Shown: one piece after another, positions 24,270 to 32,928 of the stretch
How positions within the stretch are numbered: position 1 is the first letter of the stretch
Layout: each line of letters begins with the position of its first letter
Origin: an uncultured Porphyromonas sp.
GTDB lineage: Bacteria; Bacteroidota; Bacteroidia; Bacteroidales; Porphyromonadaceae
Reading direction: 5' to 3'
Length of the DNA: 39,613 nucleotides
Assembly: GCF_902489635.1 (NCBI RefSeq)
Contig: NZ_CABUAN010000022.1
Coordinates: 1-39,613, forward strand
Made by a program: the position numbers and the translations under genes
Notes under the pieces: generated by a model
What the model saw: only the letters and a program-made list of their open reading frames with translations
Databases searched by the model: none
Told to the model about the DNA's origin: nothing

Positions 24270-26585
24270 CTATACTCCCATGAATATTAATGTTTGATCG
24301 ATTATCTGTATCCCAGTCTCCGCACTGTAGAGCTTATCATCGGCTAGATAAGCGATGCCGCTATCGTTTACTGAAATAGTTCCCTCCAAAGTTAAACAAT
24401 CTTTTTGTTTTAGTCCAACGGTAAGCCGATTCATTTGTCGGTACTCCTGTCGTGTCAGCGGAAGGTTGCTTTGGAGCTTCTTGATGATCGCTTTCCCCGC
24501 TTTGTCGTAGGGGACAACGATAGAGGTACTCTGATCCTCTATATACTTAAAGTACTCGCTCGCCGTCTCGTAGTCGAAGCGTAGCTCTTTACATCGATCG
24601 TCATCCACATCCCAAAGCAGTGGGGAGATCCTCTTATCTTCCCTTCTAGTCATTCTGTTGTCGAAGCAGTCGACATCATTATAGAACGCCTTGTAGTAAC
24701 ACTCAATCTCCTCTCTCTGTGGAGCTCCCTGCTCAGCCAGCCGATCAAGCAGATCCTCCAAGGCACCTTGCGCCCAACCCATCTCACCCGGGCTGACTGT
24801 TTCATCAAGGCGAAAGAGGTAGACCTCGCCAGGCTCTGCCATGCGCCCCTCACGGTTGCACCGCCCAGCGGCCTGCATGACCGAGTCTAGTCCCGCCATC
24901 GCTCGGTAGACCACGGGAAAGTCTAGGTCTACACCAGCCTCGACCAGCTGCGTGCTGACGACCCGCACCGGCTCGCCAGCCTTCAGACGACGGCGTATCT
25001 CCTCTATGCGCTCCTGAATGTGTGCCGAGCACATCCTCCGTGAGAGATGTATCAGCCCCTCGCCCGACTTGTCTTGAGCTTGCAGAGCCGCATAGAGACG
25101 AGCCGCATCGTTGCGACTGTTTACGATACAGAGGAAGCTCTTGTGCTCGGTCAACCGCTCGGCCAGCTCCTCCGTTGAGAGCCGAAGCGGGTCCCAATGG
25201 TAGCGAACCTTGTCAAAGGGTGCAAAGCGCTCGGCATCATAAGGTACGACCTCCTGAATGCGCTCCTCGAGGAAGAAGAACTCATGGCCGATCCGCTTGC
25301 TGTCTGCTAGGATGTCTTTGTCAAAGACTGGTAGCGTGGCGGTGCAGAAGAGAGGCTCCACACGGAAGGCGTAGTGCAGACTCTCCACCACGCGCAGGAT
25401 CGGGTTGAGTAGCCGAGGGGGAAACATCTGCACCTCGTCAAAGACAACGACCGAATTGCAAATATTGTGTAGCTTGCGACAGCGACTCACACGATGAGCG
25501 TAGAGCGACTCGAAGAACTGCACGTTGGTCGTCACTACGAGCGGCACATCCCAGTTTTCCGTCATAAGCTTGGTGTACTCCATAGCTTCGTCAGATCGCT
25601 CCTTGGCATCTACATCTGAGTGATGCTCCAGCACTTGATCCGCCCCAAAGATGTCCCTAAAGGTTTGCGCTGTCTGGGTGATGATCGAAGTGTAGGGGAT
25701 GACGTAGATGATGCGCTCACACCCCTGCGCTATGGCGTGCTCCAGGGCCCACATCATCGAGGAGACCGTCTTGCCCGCACCAGTGGGGAGTGTGAGCGAG
25801 TAGATCTTGCGCTTAGCCGTGCGCCCATGGTTGCGACATTGATCGAGGAAGGCGGCTCGCGCCTCATTGATCCGCCCCTCACGGTTGAAGTGCGACACAT
25901 ACTCCTCTAGCTGTGCGCGCATCTGCTTTAGCGAAGCTTTGGCACTCTGACGAGCAAGGCTTTTGTCGGGAGACATAAACCGCTCCGTGTCGAGGAAGTC
26001 AGCGTCTACCAAACAGGAGAAAAGCATACGAACCAGTAGCTGGTAGTCTTCCTCTTCGATCTTGTTCCATGCCTTAGTAACCTTGTCCAGAGAGGCTTTG
26101 TGGAGAAGCTCTTCAAGCTGGAGCGCCTCAGGTTGGAGTCCCTTGACTAGGTTTGCCACTGCTCGCTTAGTATCACTAGAGTCCACAACTTGTCCTTTCC
26201 ACTCAGAAGCATCGTAGAGCCCTCGGTGGTGAGCCCCGATGCAGAGCGAGAGAATCTTGAGTAGTTGCTGATTACCGCCCATCTGCTTTAAGTCGTAGGC
26301 GTAGCGTGCTCCTGCAGGGCTGTGCGGGGTGCGCCACCCGCTGAGCGTAGGATCTAAACCTGACTGCTGACGTATGTAGCGCTGGAAGCCCTCCTGGTAC
26401 TTACCCAAGTCGTGCAGGAGCCCCAGCAGGTAACCGATCTCGCCAAGCTCTGGGTAATCGGTGATGCGCTCAGCGTAGCTCTGCGCCAGCTCCGCCACGC
26501 CGTGTAGATGATCTAGTAGAGGCTGCGTCTCGTAGGAGCCATTTTCTAGAACCCTTACGTGGGCTATCTGCTCTGTGTCGTTCAT
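24270..26585 (-). CDS. Cas3, HD nuclease-helicase of type I-C
   Basis: A 771-residue fusion of HD nuclease and SF2 helicase. The HD part has HLHGVAELA (His26/His28) and LLHDLGK (His58-Asp59) near the N-terminus. Helicase motifs are LPTGAGKT (Walker A), VFDEVQMFP (motif II), CTATLP (motif III), and VSTQLVEAGVDLDFP with QAAGRCNREG (motifs V/VI). It degrades DNA unwound by Cascade. It is first in the cas operon. No TAnnTTTG box is visible in the 114-bp upstream gap, so its promoter is unclear. Confidence 0.96.
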   Translation of the reverse strand: MNDTEQIAHVRVLENGSYETQPLLDHLHGVAELAQSYAERITDYPELGEIGYLLGLLHDLGKYQEGFQRYIRQQSGLDPTLSGWRTPHSPAGARYAYDLKQMGGNQQLLKILSLCIGAHHRGLYDASEWKGQVVDSSDTKRAVANLVKGLQPEALQLEELLHKASLDKVTKAWNKIEEEDYQLLVRMLFSCLVDADFLDTERFMSPDKSLARQSAKASLKQMRAQLEEYVSHFNREGRINEARAAFLDQCRNHGRTAKRKIYSLTLPTGAGKTVSSMMWALEHAIAQGCERIIYVIPYTSIITQTAQTFRDIFGADQVLEHHSDVDAKERSDEAMEYTKLMTENWDVPLVVTTNVQFFESLYAHRVSRCRKLHNICNSVVVFDEVQMFPPRLLNPILRVVESLHYAFRVEPLFCTATLPVFDKDILADSKRIGHEFFFLEERIQEVVPYDAERFAPFDKVRYHWDPLRLSTEELAERLTEHKSFLCIVNSRNDAARLYAALQAQDKSGEGLIHLSRRMCSAHIQERIEEIRRRLKAGEPVRVVSTQLVEAGVDLDFPVVYRAMAGLDSVMQAAGRCNREGRMAEPGEVYLFRLDETVSPGEMGWAQGALEDLLDRLAEQGAPQREEIECYYKAFYNDVDCFDNRMTRREDKRISPLLWDVDDDRCKELRFDYETASEYFKYIEDQSTSIVVPYDKAGKAIIKKLQSNLPLTRQEYRQMNRLTVGLKQKDCLTLEGTISVNDSGIAYLADDKLYSAETGIQIIDQTLIFMGV

Positions 26586-26623
26586 AGTGTGGGTGTTCTT
26601 TGCTTGTATTGCCTTGATACAAC

Positions 26624-26671
26624 GGACGCACAGACCGTGCGTCCCTACAGCGGGCTACACGTCTGTGCGTC
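26624..26671 (-). repeat. Alternative-hairpin element upstream of cas3
   Basis: GGACGCAC-agacc-GTGCGTCC (26624-26644) is a perfect 8-bp hairpin. GACGCACAGAC (26625-26635) is also perfectly complementary over 11 bp to GTCTGTGCGTC (26661-26671). The two pairings exclude each other. A related hairpin with the same flank (GCTGTAGGGAC) is at 39220-39250, so this is a dispersed repeat. Confidence 0.6.
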
Positions 26672-26699
26672 AGAGAGGTTTGCGTCTCTAGGGGCGGGA

Positions 26700-27716
26700 T
26701 TAGTGCTTGCCGACCTTGGTCAGGAGGTTGCCTACCTCGCTGGCGGAGACTTCCTTGATGCCACCGAGGGCGGAGAGGATGCCCGTAGCCTCGTAGGGGA
26801 GGAAGAGCGTCTTGTCGGAGCTGTTGCGTCCAATCTTCTCGAGCGTGTCTAGATAGCGCATCGCTATGAGGTACTGCGTAGGATTGCTGCCTGTGCTGGC
26901 GACAGCTGTCGTGATGCGCTCGATGGCCTCTGCCTCAGCCTCGGCACGAAGGATGGTAGCACGAGCGTCAGCCTCAGCAGCGAGGATCTGCGCTTTCTTC
27001 TCACCCTCGGCATGGTTGACCGACTCAGTCATGCGACCCTCTGACTCACGAATCATAGCCTCCTTCTGACCCTCAGCGGTGAGTACCTGAGCACGCTTGT
27101 CACGCTCGGCACGCATCTGCTTTTCCATAGCATCGCGTATGTCTCGGGGTGGGTTGATGTCTTGTAGCTCCACGCGGTTCACCTTGACACCCCACTTATT
27201 GGTCGCTTCGTCTAGGATGTCGCGCAGCTTGCTATTGATCGTGTCACGGCTGGTGAGCGTCTCGTCGAGGTCCATCTCACCGATCACGTTACGCAGCGAA
27301 GTCTGCGTGAGCATCTCGATAGCTACGGGGAGGTTAGAGATCTCGTAGATCGCTTTGAGTGGCTCGACGATCTGGAAGTAAAGGACAGCGTTGATCTCCG
27401 TGACGACATTGTCACGGGTGATGACGCTCTGACGGGCGAAGTCGTAGACATTCTCTCGTAGGTCGATACGGTCGGTATTGATAAAGCGCACGAGCGTGCC
27501 ACCCTTGCTGGATGAAGCTGTGATACGCCAAGTCATAGATCGTGGTTTATCGATGAAAGGGATGATCAGGTTGATACCCGAAGGGAGGGTCTTGAGATAG
27601 CGTCCAAGACGCTCCACGATCATCGTCTCAGACTGCTGAACGATGACTAGACCCTTGGCGATGATGTAGATGACTAGCAGGACGAGTACGCCCAGTACGA
27701 TGAGGGATGCTTCCAT
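26700..27716 (-). CDS. SPFH/band 7 membrane protein (QmcA/stomatin-like)
   Basis: A 338-residue protein with an N-terminal membrane helix (LIVLGVLVLLVIYIIAKG), then the SPFH core: VQQSETMIVERLGRYLKTL, GINLIIPFID, and VNRVELQDINPPRDIRDAMEKQM. An Ala/Glu-rich coiled coil follows (AEADARATILRAEAEAEAI). Such proteins build membrane microdomain scaffolds and usually pair with NfeD, which is encoded 21 bp upstream here. The cas3 gene starts 115 bp downstream on the same strand, so read-through into the cas operon is possible. Confidence 0.92.
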   Translation of the reverse strand: MEASLIVLGVLVLLVIYIIAKGLVIVQQSETMIVERLGRYLKTLPSGINLIIPFIDKPRSMTWRITASSSKGGTLVRFINTDRIDLRENVYDFARQSVITRDNVVTEINAVLYFQIVEPLKAIYEISNLPVAIEMLTQTSLRNVIGEMDLDETLTSRDTINSKLRDILDEATNKWGVKVNRVELQDINPPRDIRDAMEKQMRAERDKRAQVLTAEGQKEAMIRESEGRMTESVNHAEGEKKAQILAAEADARATILRAEAEAEAIERITTAVASTGSNPTQYLIAMRYLDTLEKIGRNSSDKTLFLPYEATGILSALGGIKEVSASEVGNLLTKVGKH

Positions 27717-27737
27717 ATATGTGTAGTGTTTTTGTTG

Positions 27738-28193
27738 TTATTCAGTTGTTTGTGTGATAGGCTCGACGATCATGACGATGCTGTCGTTGCTGACGATGCG
27801 CACCAGCTCGCCACGGGGAATGACCATGTCGGGGGCCACTGTGCGGGCACGCCAATTATCCCCGTCCACGGCGATGCGTCCCGTCTCCCGACTAGCGTCG
27901 ATGCACTCGGTGACCCGAGCCGTGCGCCCGTAGAGTGCCTCAATGCCCGTGCGGGCGGTCTCCTTGTTGCGATTGAGGCGGCGAACCATAGGGCGCAGGA
28001 GCAAAAGGGCGAGGATAGACCCAATGCAAAAGGTGATCACCTGCCAAGTGATGGAGGCGCCGAGGGCAGACGGCAGGATCGCCAGCAAAGCTCCTATGCC
28101 AAAGCAGGCTACGACGAAGCCGGGCGTGAGTAGTTCAACGAGTAGGAGCAGTAGCCCAGCGATGAGCCAGAAGTAGATGGGAGAGTTAAACAT
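27738..28193 (-). CDS. NfeD-family membrane protein
   Basis: A 151-residue short NfeD (no protease domain). N-terminal helices include YFWLIAGLLLLLVELLTPG and FCIGSILALLLLRPM, followed by an OB-fold: LYGRTARVTECI, GRIAVDGDNWRARTV and IPRGELVRIVSNDSIVMIVEP. It partners the SPFH protein encoded just downstream. It starts 15 bp after the peroxidase stop, so the three genes probably form one transcript. Confidence 0.9.
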   Translation of the reverse strand: MFNSPIYFWLIAGLLLLLVELLTPGFVVACFGIGALLAILPSALGASITWQVITFCIGSILALLLLRPMVRRLNRNKETARTGIEALYGRTARVTECIDASRETGRIAVDGDNWRARTVAPDMVIPRGELVRIVSNDSIVMIVEPITQTTE

Positions 28194-28208
28194 AGCTTTA
28201 GTCGTGGA

Positions 28209-28694
28209 TTAGAGGAGAGCTTCGATATCCTTGGCTAAGTTCTTCGGGAGCTTAGCCGATCCGTAGCGGGTTATGTCGGTGCCGTCACGGGAGATGAGGA
28301 ACTTGTTGAAGTTCCACTGTATCGGCTTGACCGGCAGGTCTGAGTCTTGGCTCGTTTCCTCCTTGAGGAACTTAAAGAGCGGGTGGGCGTGGGGCCCGTT
28401 GACCTCTACCTTCTGCATGATTTGGAAGGTGACGCCATAATTGACCTGACAGAAGTCTCGTATCTCCTCGTCGGTGCCAGGGTCTTGTCCGCCAAACTGA
28501 TTGCAGGGGAAGCCGAGCAGGACGAGCCCCTGGTCGTGGTACTGCTTGTGTAGCTCCTCGAGTCCAGCCAGCTGAGGCGTGTAGCCACACTTGCTGGCGG
28601 TATTGACGATGAGGATCACTTTGCCGCGCAGGTCAGCCAAGTCTAGCTCCTTGCCTTGAGAGGTCAGGGCGGTGAAGTCGTATATAGTTGCCAT
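28209..28694 (-). CDS. Glutathione peroxidase family (thioredoxin-type)
   Basis: A 161-residue protein with peroxidatic Cys36 in NTASKCGYTPQ, the LLGFPCNQFGGQDPG motif and WNFNKFL; these supply the Cys-Gln-Trp/Asn site. Cys replaces selenocysteine, so it most likely uses thioredoxin to reduce peroxides. I used the 28694 ATG (MATIYDFTAL), because the longer frame would start upstream of the -7 box at 28723. Confidence 0.93.
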   Translation of the reverse strand: MATIYDFTALTSQGKELDLADLRGKVILIVNTASKCGYTPQLAGLEELHKQYHDQGLVLLGFPCNQFGGQDPGTDEEIRDFCQVNYGVTFQIMQKVEVNGPHAHPLFKFLKEETSQDSDLPVKPIQWNFNKFLISRDGTDITRYGSAKLPKNLAKDIEALL

Positions 28695-28722
28695 AGTATT
28701 TAGAGTTCTGTTTACACTATGA

Positions 28723-28730
28723 CAAAGATA
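28723..28730 (-). promoter_or_regulatory. -7 box of the peroxidase-NfeD-SPFH transcript
   Basis: Reads TATCTTTG on the - strand, 28 bp ahead of the peroxidase ATG. A TTG at 28751-28753 is 20 bp upstream and fits a -33 box. It sits inside the divergent gap shared with the DUF486 gene. Confidence 0.6.
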
Positions 28731-28762
28731 CACTTTAACACAGAGAACTGCAAGAGACTTGC

Positions 28763-28770
28763 TAACTTTG
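28763..28770 (+). promoter_or_regulatory. -7 box of the DUF486 gene
   Basis: TAACTTTG on the + strand, 32 bp before the ATG at 28803. It is back-to-back with the peroxidase promoter, with overlapping -33 regions. Confidence 0.5.
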
Positions 28771-28802
28771 CACTCCGTAATGTCTTATCTACAGATCTAT
28801 CT

Positions 28803-29174
28803 ATGAATCCTTGGTTAACGGTCGCTCTACTGGTGACCTCCAACATCTTTATGACCTTCGCCTGGTACGGGCACATCAAGCTGGAGCAGATGAGGGTCAT
28901 CACCGACCACACGCCACTCTATCTGGTGATCCTGCTGAGCTGGTGCTTGGCTTTCTTCGAGTACTCCTTCCAGATCCCGGCCAATCGCTACGGCTATGTC
29001 GGCAACGGCGGTGCCTTTAGCTTGATGCAGCTCAAGGTGATCCAGGAGGTGGTGTCGATTACGGTCTTTACGCTCTTCTCGGTGATCTTCTTCCGTGGGG
29101 AGCCGTTGCAGTGGAACCACTTAGCCGCTTTCGCCTGCCTCGTCTTAGCAGTTTACTTTGTCTTCTTAAAGTAG
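28803..29174 (+). CDS. DMT-superfamily membrane protein, DUF486
   Basis: A 123-residue protein with four hydrophobic helices. NPWLTVALLVTSNIFMTFAWYGH, FEYSFQIPANRYGY and GGAFSLMQLKVIQEV are typical DUF486 signatures. The transported substrate, if any, is unknown. The start at 28803 is preferred over an in-frame start at 28719, which precedes the promoter box. Its stop is 5 bp from the stop of the convergent glycosyltransferase, with no terminator between. Confidence 0.9.
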   Translation: MNPWLTVALLVTSNIFMTFAWYGHIKLEQMRVITDHTPLYLVILLSWCLAFFEYSFQIPANRYGYVGNGGAFSLMQLKVIQEVVSITVFTLFSVIFFRGEPLQWNHLAAFACLVLAVYFVFLK

Positions 29175-29179
29175 GAGGC

Positions 29180-30199
29180 TCACGAGGGGAGCTGGTCGTA
29201 GGTGCGCCGACGACGGAGGTGGTACTGCCAGAGGAGCGAGTAATGCGCTATGGGCGGGGTCGCCGTGGCGCGGTACCAGGGCTGATCGGCGGAGAGAGCG
29301 AGCTGGCGACGGGTGCGGTAGAAGTCGCGCACGGCTCGTAGCACAGCTGTAGTGTGTTGAGGCTGTCCCTTGAGGAGGAAGGTGAAGGCGGCGAGCAAGT
29401 CTAGCGGTAAGCGACAAAGGAGAACGCGCCTGCGGGCATGCCGTGTGGGGAGGTTCTTGTAGAGCATGCGGAGGTTGTTGCGAAAGTTGAGGTAGCTCTT
29501 CCTCGGACTACCCATCTCGAGCGTAGCTCCTCCGAGATGGTAGACGATGCTGTCGGGGGTGTAGCGGAGACGACCGCCTGCAAGCCAAAGTCGCCACGAT
29601 AGGTCTATCTCCTCCATGTGAGCGAAGAAGCTCTCGTCGAAGCCCCCTACCTGCCAAAACGCTTCGGCACTGACGAAGTAGCAGGCACCTGTCGCCCAGA
29701 GTATCTCGCACTCCTCGTCATACTGCCCATGATCTAGCTCAACGGTGTCGAAGAGACGACCCCGACAGTAGGGATAGCCCCAGCGATCTAGTTCTCCACC
29801 AGCAGCGCCAGCGTACTCAAAAGCTTCGGGCTGGCGGTCACTGCGTAGCTTGGGTTGTACGGCAGCGCAGCCATCCCTCAGCAAGGCTAGCGGACGGTCG
29901 CACCAGTGGGGCGAGACACGTACGTCGCTATTGAGGAGACAATAGTAAGAGTAGTCGAGCTGACGAAGCCCTCGATTGTAGCCTCCTGCGAAGCCGTAGT
30001 TTTCGGATAGACGAACGAGCTTGACCTGCGGGAAAGCCTCCTGCAGGTAAGCGAGCGAGTCGTCTGTCGAACCGTTGTCAATGACCACGAGGTCGGCCAT
30101 CTCAGGCGGTGTGTGCGCCACGAGGGGCGGGATGTACTCCTCGAGGAGCTTGCGCCCGTTCCAGTTGAGGACGACGATGGCTAGGTCGGGATGGTTCAT
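29180..30199 (-). CDS. Family 2 glycosyltransferase
   Basis: A 339-residue GT-A enzyme: LAIVVLNWNGRKLLEEYIPPL at the N-terminus, VVIDNGSTDDSLAYL for nucleotide binding, YYCLLNSDVRV as the DxD-like metal site, and FFAHMEEIDLSWRLWLAGG as the acceptor/catalytic region (ED-like). It resembles rhamnosyl- or dTDP-sugar-type transferases that build surface glycans. The sugar and acceptor are not known. It lies 8 bp after mtaB, at the end of the long - strand cluster. Confidence 0.9.
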   Translation of the reverse strand: MNHPDLAIVVLNWNGRKLLEEYIPPLVAHTPPEMADLVVIDNGSTDDSLAYLQEAFPQVKLVRLSENYGFAGGYNRGLRQLDYSYYCLLNSDVRVSPHWCDRPLALLRDGCAAVQPKLRSDRQPEAFEYAGAAGGELDRWGYPYCRGRLFDTVELDHGQYDEECEILWATGACYFVSAEAFWQVGGFDESFFAHMEEIDLSWRLWLAGGRLRYTPDSIVYHLGGATLEMGSPRKSYLNFRNNLRMLYKNLPTRHARRRVLLCRLPLDLLAAFTFLLKGQPQHTTAVLRAVRDFYRTRRQLALSADQPWYRATATPPIAHYSLLWQYHLRRRRTYDQLPS

Positions 30200-30207
30200 G
30201 GATCGGC

Positions 30208-31557
30208 TTATGGCTTGGTGCTGAAGGTTTGTCGCCGCACGCTCCAGTGCGCTAGCCGTGCGGGGGTGATGGCTCCGACGAGCTCGGGGTCGTACGGCTG
30301 GGTGACGCGTATATAGTTGTCGGTGAAGCCCTCCATCATCTCGCCGTGGCGTGTCTCCTCCCAGAGAACGGGGCGGACGGAGCCAGCGAAGGGGGCGCAG
30401 AAAGCGTTGTGCCGTTCGCTGGAGAGGGCGAGGAGCTCCTTCGTGCGGAGCTTCTTTTCGGCTGCGGGTACCACGGGCTTGATCTCAAGCGCTTTGGTGC
30501 CTTTGCGCTCGCTATAGGGGAAGACGTGCAGCTGGCTCCACGGTTGCGTTTTGAGGAAAGCCAAGGTCTCGGCATGATGCTCGGGCATTTCGCCCCGCAT
30601 GCCTGCAATGACATCAATACCGACGAAAGCGTCTGGGATCAGTTCGTAGATGAGCTTGAGTCGCTCGGCAAAGAGTGCCGTGTCGTAGTGCCGTCGCATC
30701 AGGCGCAGCACCTGGTCGGAGCCGGACTGGAGGGGGATGTGGAAGTGCGGCATAAACTGCGCCGTCTCAGCGACGAACTGGATGATCTCTGGGGTCAGCA
30801 GCTCTGGCTCGATGGAGCCAATGCGGTAGCGTGCGATGCCTGCGACTTGCGTCAGTTGGAGGAGTAGCTCTAGGAGCGTTTCGCCTGTGGTGCGTCCGAA
30901 GTCTCCGATATTGACGCCGGTCAAGATGATTTCCCTGCCACCTAGCTCAGCGACACACTCCGCCTGCGCCACCAGTGAGGCGATAGATCCGTTGCGGCTA
31001 ACGCCTCGTGCAGCGGGTATGGTGCAGTAAGTGCAGTAGTAGTTGCAGCCGTCCTGGACCTTGAGGAAGTGGCGCGTGCGGTCGTCCGAAGAGACGCTCG
31101 GCTCGAAGTGTTGTAGCTCTCGGCGGGCGGTGACGTGGGGCGTAGCTGCTTTCGGCTGGTTGCGCTCTTGGTATAGCTCGGTGAGGAGCGCGACGATTTC
31201 GCTTTTACGCCCCGACCCGACGACGAGATCTACGCCAGGCATCTGAGCAATCAGGTCGCCCTGTAGCTGGGCATAGCAGCCGGTCACGACGATGAGTGCC
31301 TCTGGGTACTCACGGTGCAGACGATTGATGAGACTGCGGCACTTCTTGTCCGCTGTGTCGGTCACCGAGCAACTGTTGACGATGCAGATATCGGGGACCA
31401 CCTCCGTCGTGTGGTGGTGCTCATCAGAGATGCGCTCCACGCCCACGGTCGCTAGCTGGCGCGCGATGGTCGAGGTCTCGGCATAGTTGAGCCGACAGCC
31501 TAGCGTGTAGAAAGCAGCTCGCTTGCCAACGAGTGGATGGAGTCGGGGCGTGATCAT
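30208..31557 (-). CDS. tRNA t6A37 methylthiotransferase MtaB
   Basis: About 449 residues from MITPRLHPLVGKRAAFYTLG. N-terminal UPF0004 cysteines lie in YTLGCRLNYAETS, IVNSC and KKC. The radical-SAM cluster is DGCNYYCTYCTIP, and a TRAM-like tail follows (VRPVLWEETRHGEMMEGFTDNYIRV). The CRLNYAE start separates MtaB/YqeV from MiaB. It adds methylthio to t6A37 of ANN-decoding tRNAs, which would include the tRNA-Lys in this window. The start at 31557 overlaps the chromate transporter stop (ATGA); a longer frame runs into that gene. Confidence 0.9.
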   Translation of the reverse strand: MITPRLHPLVGKRAAFYTLGCRLNYAETSTIARQLATVGVERISDEHHHTTEVVPDICIVNSCSVTDTADKKCRSLINRLHREYPEALIVVTGCYAQLQGDLIAQMPGVDLVVGSGRKSEIVALLTELYQERNQPKAATPHVTARRELQHFEPSVSSDDRTRHFLKVQDGCNYYCTYCTIPAARGVSRNGSIASLVAQAECVAELGGREIILTGVNIGDFGRTTGETLLELLLQLTQVAGIARYRIGSIEPELLTPEIIQFVAETAQFMPHFHIPLQSGSDQVLRLMRRHYDTALFAERLKLIYELIPDAFVGIDVIAGMRGEMPEHHAETLAFLKTQPWSQLHVFPYSERKGTKALEIKPVVPAAEKKLRTKELLALSSERHNAFCAPFAGSVRPVLWEETRHGEMMEGFTDNYIRVTQPYDPELVGAITPARLAHWSVRRQTFSTKP

Positions 31558-32156
31558 AGCGAGTAGAGCAAAACGCCAGCAATGCCCGCCAGAACAATAA
31601 GCAGAATGGGGTGAACCCACTTCTTGTACAGAACGAGTCCCGTCACGGCAAAGATGATGAAGCTGCGGTAGTCGATGAAGTTCTCCGTGACGATGATATT
31701 ATCCATCGTAATCGGCGTGCCAGCGGGGAGCGTGAGGAGCGTCCAGAGCCCTGGCTGTATCATCAGCATCAGCGCGGCGGCCGCTATGAGTCCGACACTG
31801 GCGGGGCGTATGCCGAGGAAGGCTGCATCAACGTAGCGATTGTTTCTAAAAGCTTGGAAGCTTCGGGAGATGATGAGGCAGAGGATAAAAGAAGGGAGCA
31901 TCACGGCGGTCGTCGCTAAGAGCGAACCGAGGATGCTACCGCCCGTGACGGTGTAGCCTATGTAGGTAGCGCTGTTGATTCCGATGGGTCCTGGGGTCAC
32001 TTGGCTGACGGCTACGATGTCGGTGAACTGCTGATTCGTGAGCCAGCCATACTTGTAGACCACTTCGTTTTGGATGAGCGAAAGCATCGCATAGCCTCCA
32101 CCGAAGCCGAAGAGACCGATCTGAATGTAGACCCAAAAGAGCTGTAAGTAGATCAT
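31554..32156 (-). CDS. Chromate transporter family, second half protein
   Basis: A 200-residue CHR-domain membrane protein with GLFGFGGGYAMLSLIQ, then VSQVTPGPIGINSATYIGY and a helix-rich remainder. It is one half of a split ChrA; the other half is encoded directly upstream. The family exchanges chromate/sulfate-like anions, but the natural substrate in anaerobes is uncertain. Confidence 0.9.
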   Translation of the reverse strand: MIYLQLFWVYIQIGLFGFGGGYAMLSLIQNEVVYKYGWLTNQQFTDIVAVSQVTPGPIGINSATYIGYTVTGGSILGSLLATTAVMLPSFILCLIISRSFQAFRNNRYVDAAFLGIRPASVGLIAAAALMLMIQPGLWTLLTLPAGTPITMDNIIVTENFIDYRSFIIFAVTGLVLYKKWVHPILLIVLAGIAGVLLYSL

Positions 32157-32168
32157 TGCCTTGCCGTC

Positions 32169-32699
32169 CTATTTCCTTCTCATGACACTATAGATAATCC
32201 CTCCGAGCGCAGAGCCGAGGATGATCCAGACGGGAGAGACGCCCATAAGCCAGACCAGCAGAGCCGACAGAATTGGTATCCAGACTATGCGCCAGGTGCC
32301 TTTCATCGCGCGCCAGGTGGTGATGACGGGGATCGCAATCATCGCCACGACCGCAGGGCGTATGCCGTACATGACCCGCTGTACCCAGACGTTGTCATTG
32401 ACCTCTTGGTAAAACATCGCCAAGATCAAGATGATGATAAAGGAGGGCAAGGTCGCACCAATCGCACAAGTCACCGCTCCCAGATAGCCCTTCAGGCGAT
32501 AGCCTATGAAGATGGACATATTCACCGCAAAGACCCCCGGCAGCGACTGCGACACGGCAAAGAGGTCGATAAACTCCTCGTTGGTCATCCAGTGGTTCTT
32601 CTCCACGACGTCGTGCTGTATGAGCGAAAGCATAGCATAGCCCCCACCGAAGGTAAAGCCCCCGATGCGAACGAATGTGATGAAGAGTCTCCAGAGCAT
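32169..32699 (-). CDS. Chromate transporter family, first half protein
   Basis: A 176-residue CHR-domain protein beginning MLWRLFITFVRIGGFTFGGG, with FAVSQSLPGVFAVNMSIFIGY. It lies 12 bp upstream of its partner half. The start at 32699 is chosen because the longer frame overlaps the upstream small membrane gene and would add a Cys/Ser-rich stretch unlike the family. Confidence 0.9.
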   Translation of the reverse strand: MLWRLFITFVRIGGFTFGGGYAMLSLIQHDVVEKNHWMTNEEFIDLFAVSQSLPGVFAVNMSIFIGYRLKGYLGAVTCAIGATLPSFIIILILAMFYQEVNDNVWVQRVMYGIRPAVVAMIAIPVITTWRAMKGTWRIVWIPILSALLVWLMGVSPVWIILGSALGGIIYSVMRRK

Positions 32700-32718
32700 C
32701 TTAGTAGTCCCAACTTGC

Positions 32719-32916
32719 TTATAGTCGATTACGTCGTGCGAAGTAGAGGACGAAGAGCAGGTTGAGCACGAGCAAGCCGCCACCACCGAGGAGAACGTAG
32801 AGCTTAGCCCCCTCAGCGACAGAGAGTGCTACGATCATCCCTACGATGACAAGAATCATTAGGACGAAGAGTGTCTTATCGAGCCAGTTGAGCGGCTTCT
32901 TTTTATTGCGAGTCAT
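32719..32916 (-). CDS. Small two-helix membrane protein, function unknown
   Basis: A 65-residue protein: basic start MTRNKKKPLNWLDK, helix TLFVLMILVIVGMIVALSV, short loop, helix LYVLLGGGGLLVLNLLFVLYF, basic tail ARRNRL. It fits tightly between the MlaD-like gene (12 bp) and the chromate transporter (19 bp) on the same strand, supporting a real gene. I do not recognise the family. Confidence 0.7.
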   Translation of the reverse strand: MTRNKKKPLNWLDKTLFVLMILVIVGMIVALSVAEGAKLYVLLGGGGLLVLNLLFVLYFARRNRL

Positions 32917-32928
32917 AGAGGTTTGCGG

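Noticed and set aside
32700..32786. Cys/Ser-rich N-terminal extension of the first chromate transporter half
   Set aside because: It overlaps the small membrane gene and is unlike CHR-family starts, which begin shortly before GGFTFGGGYAM.
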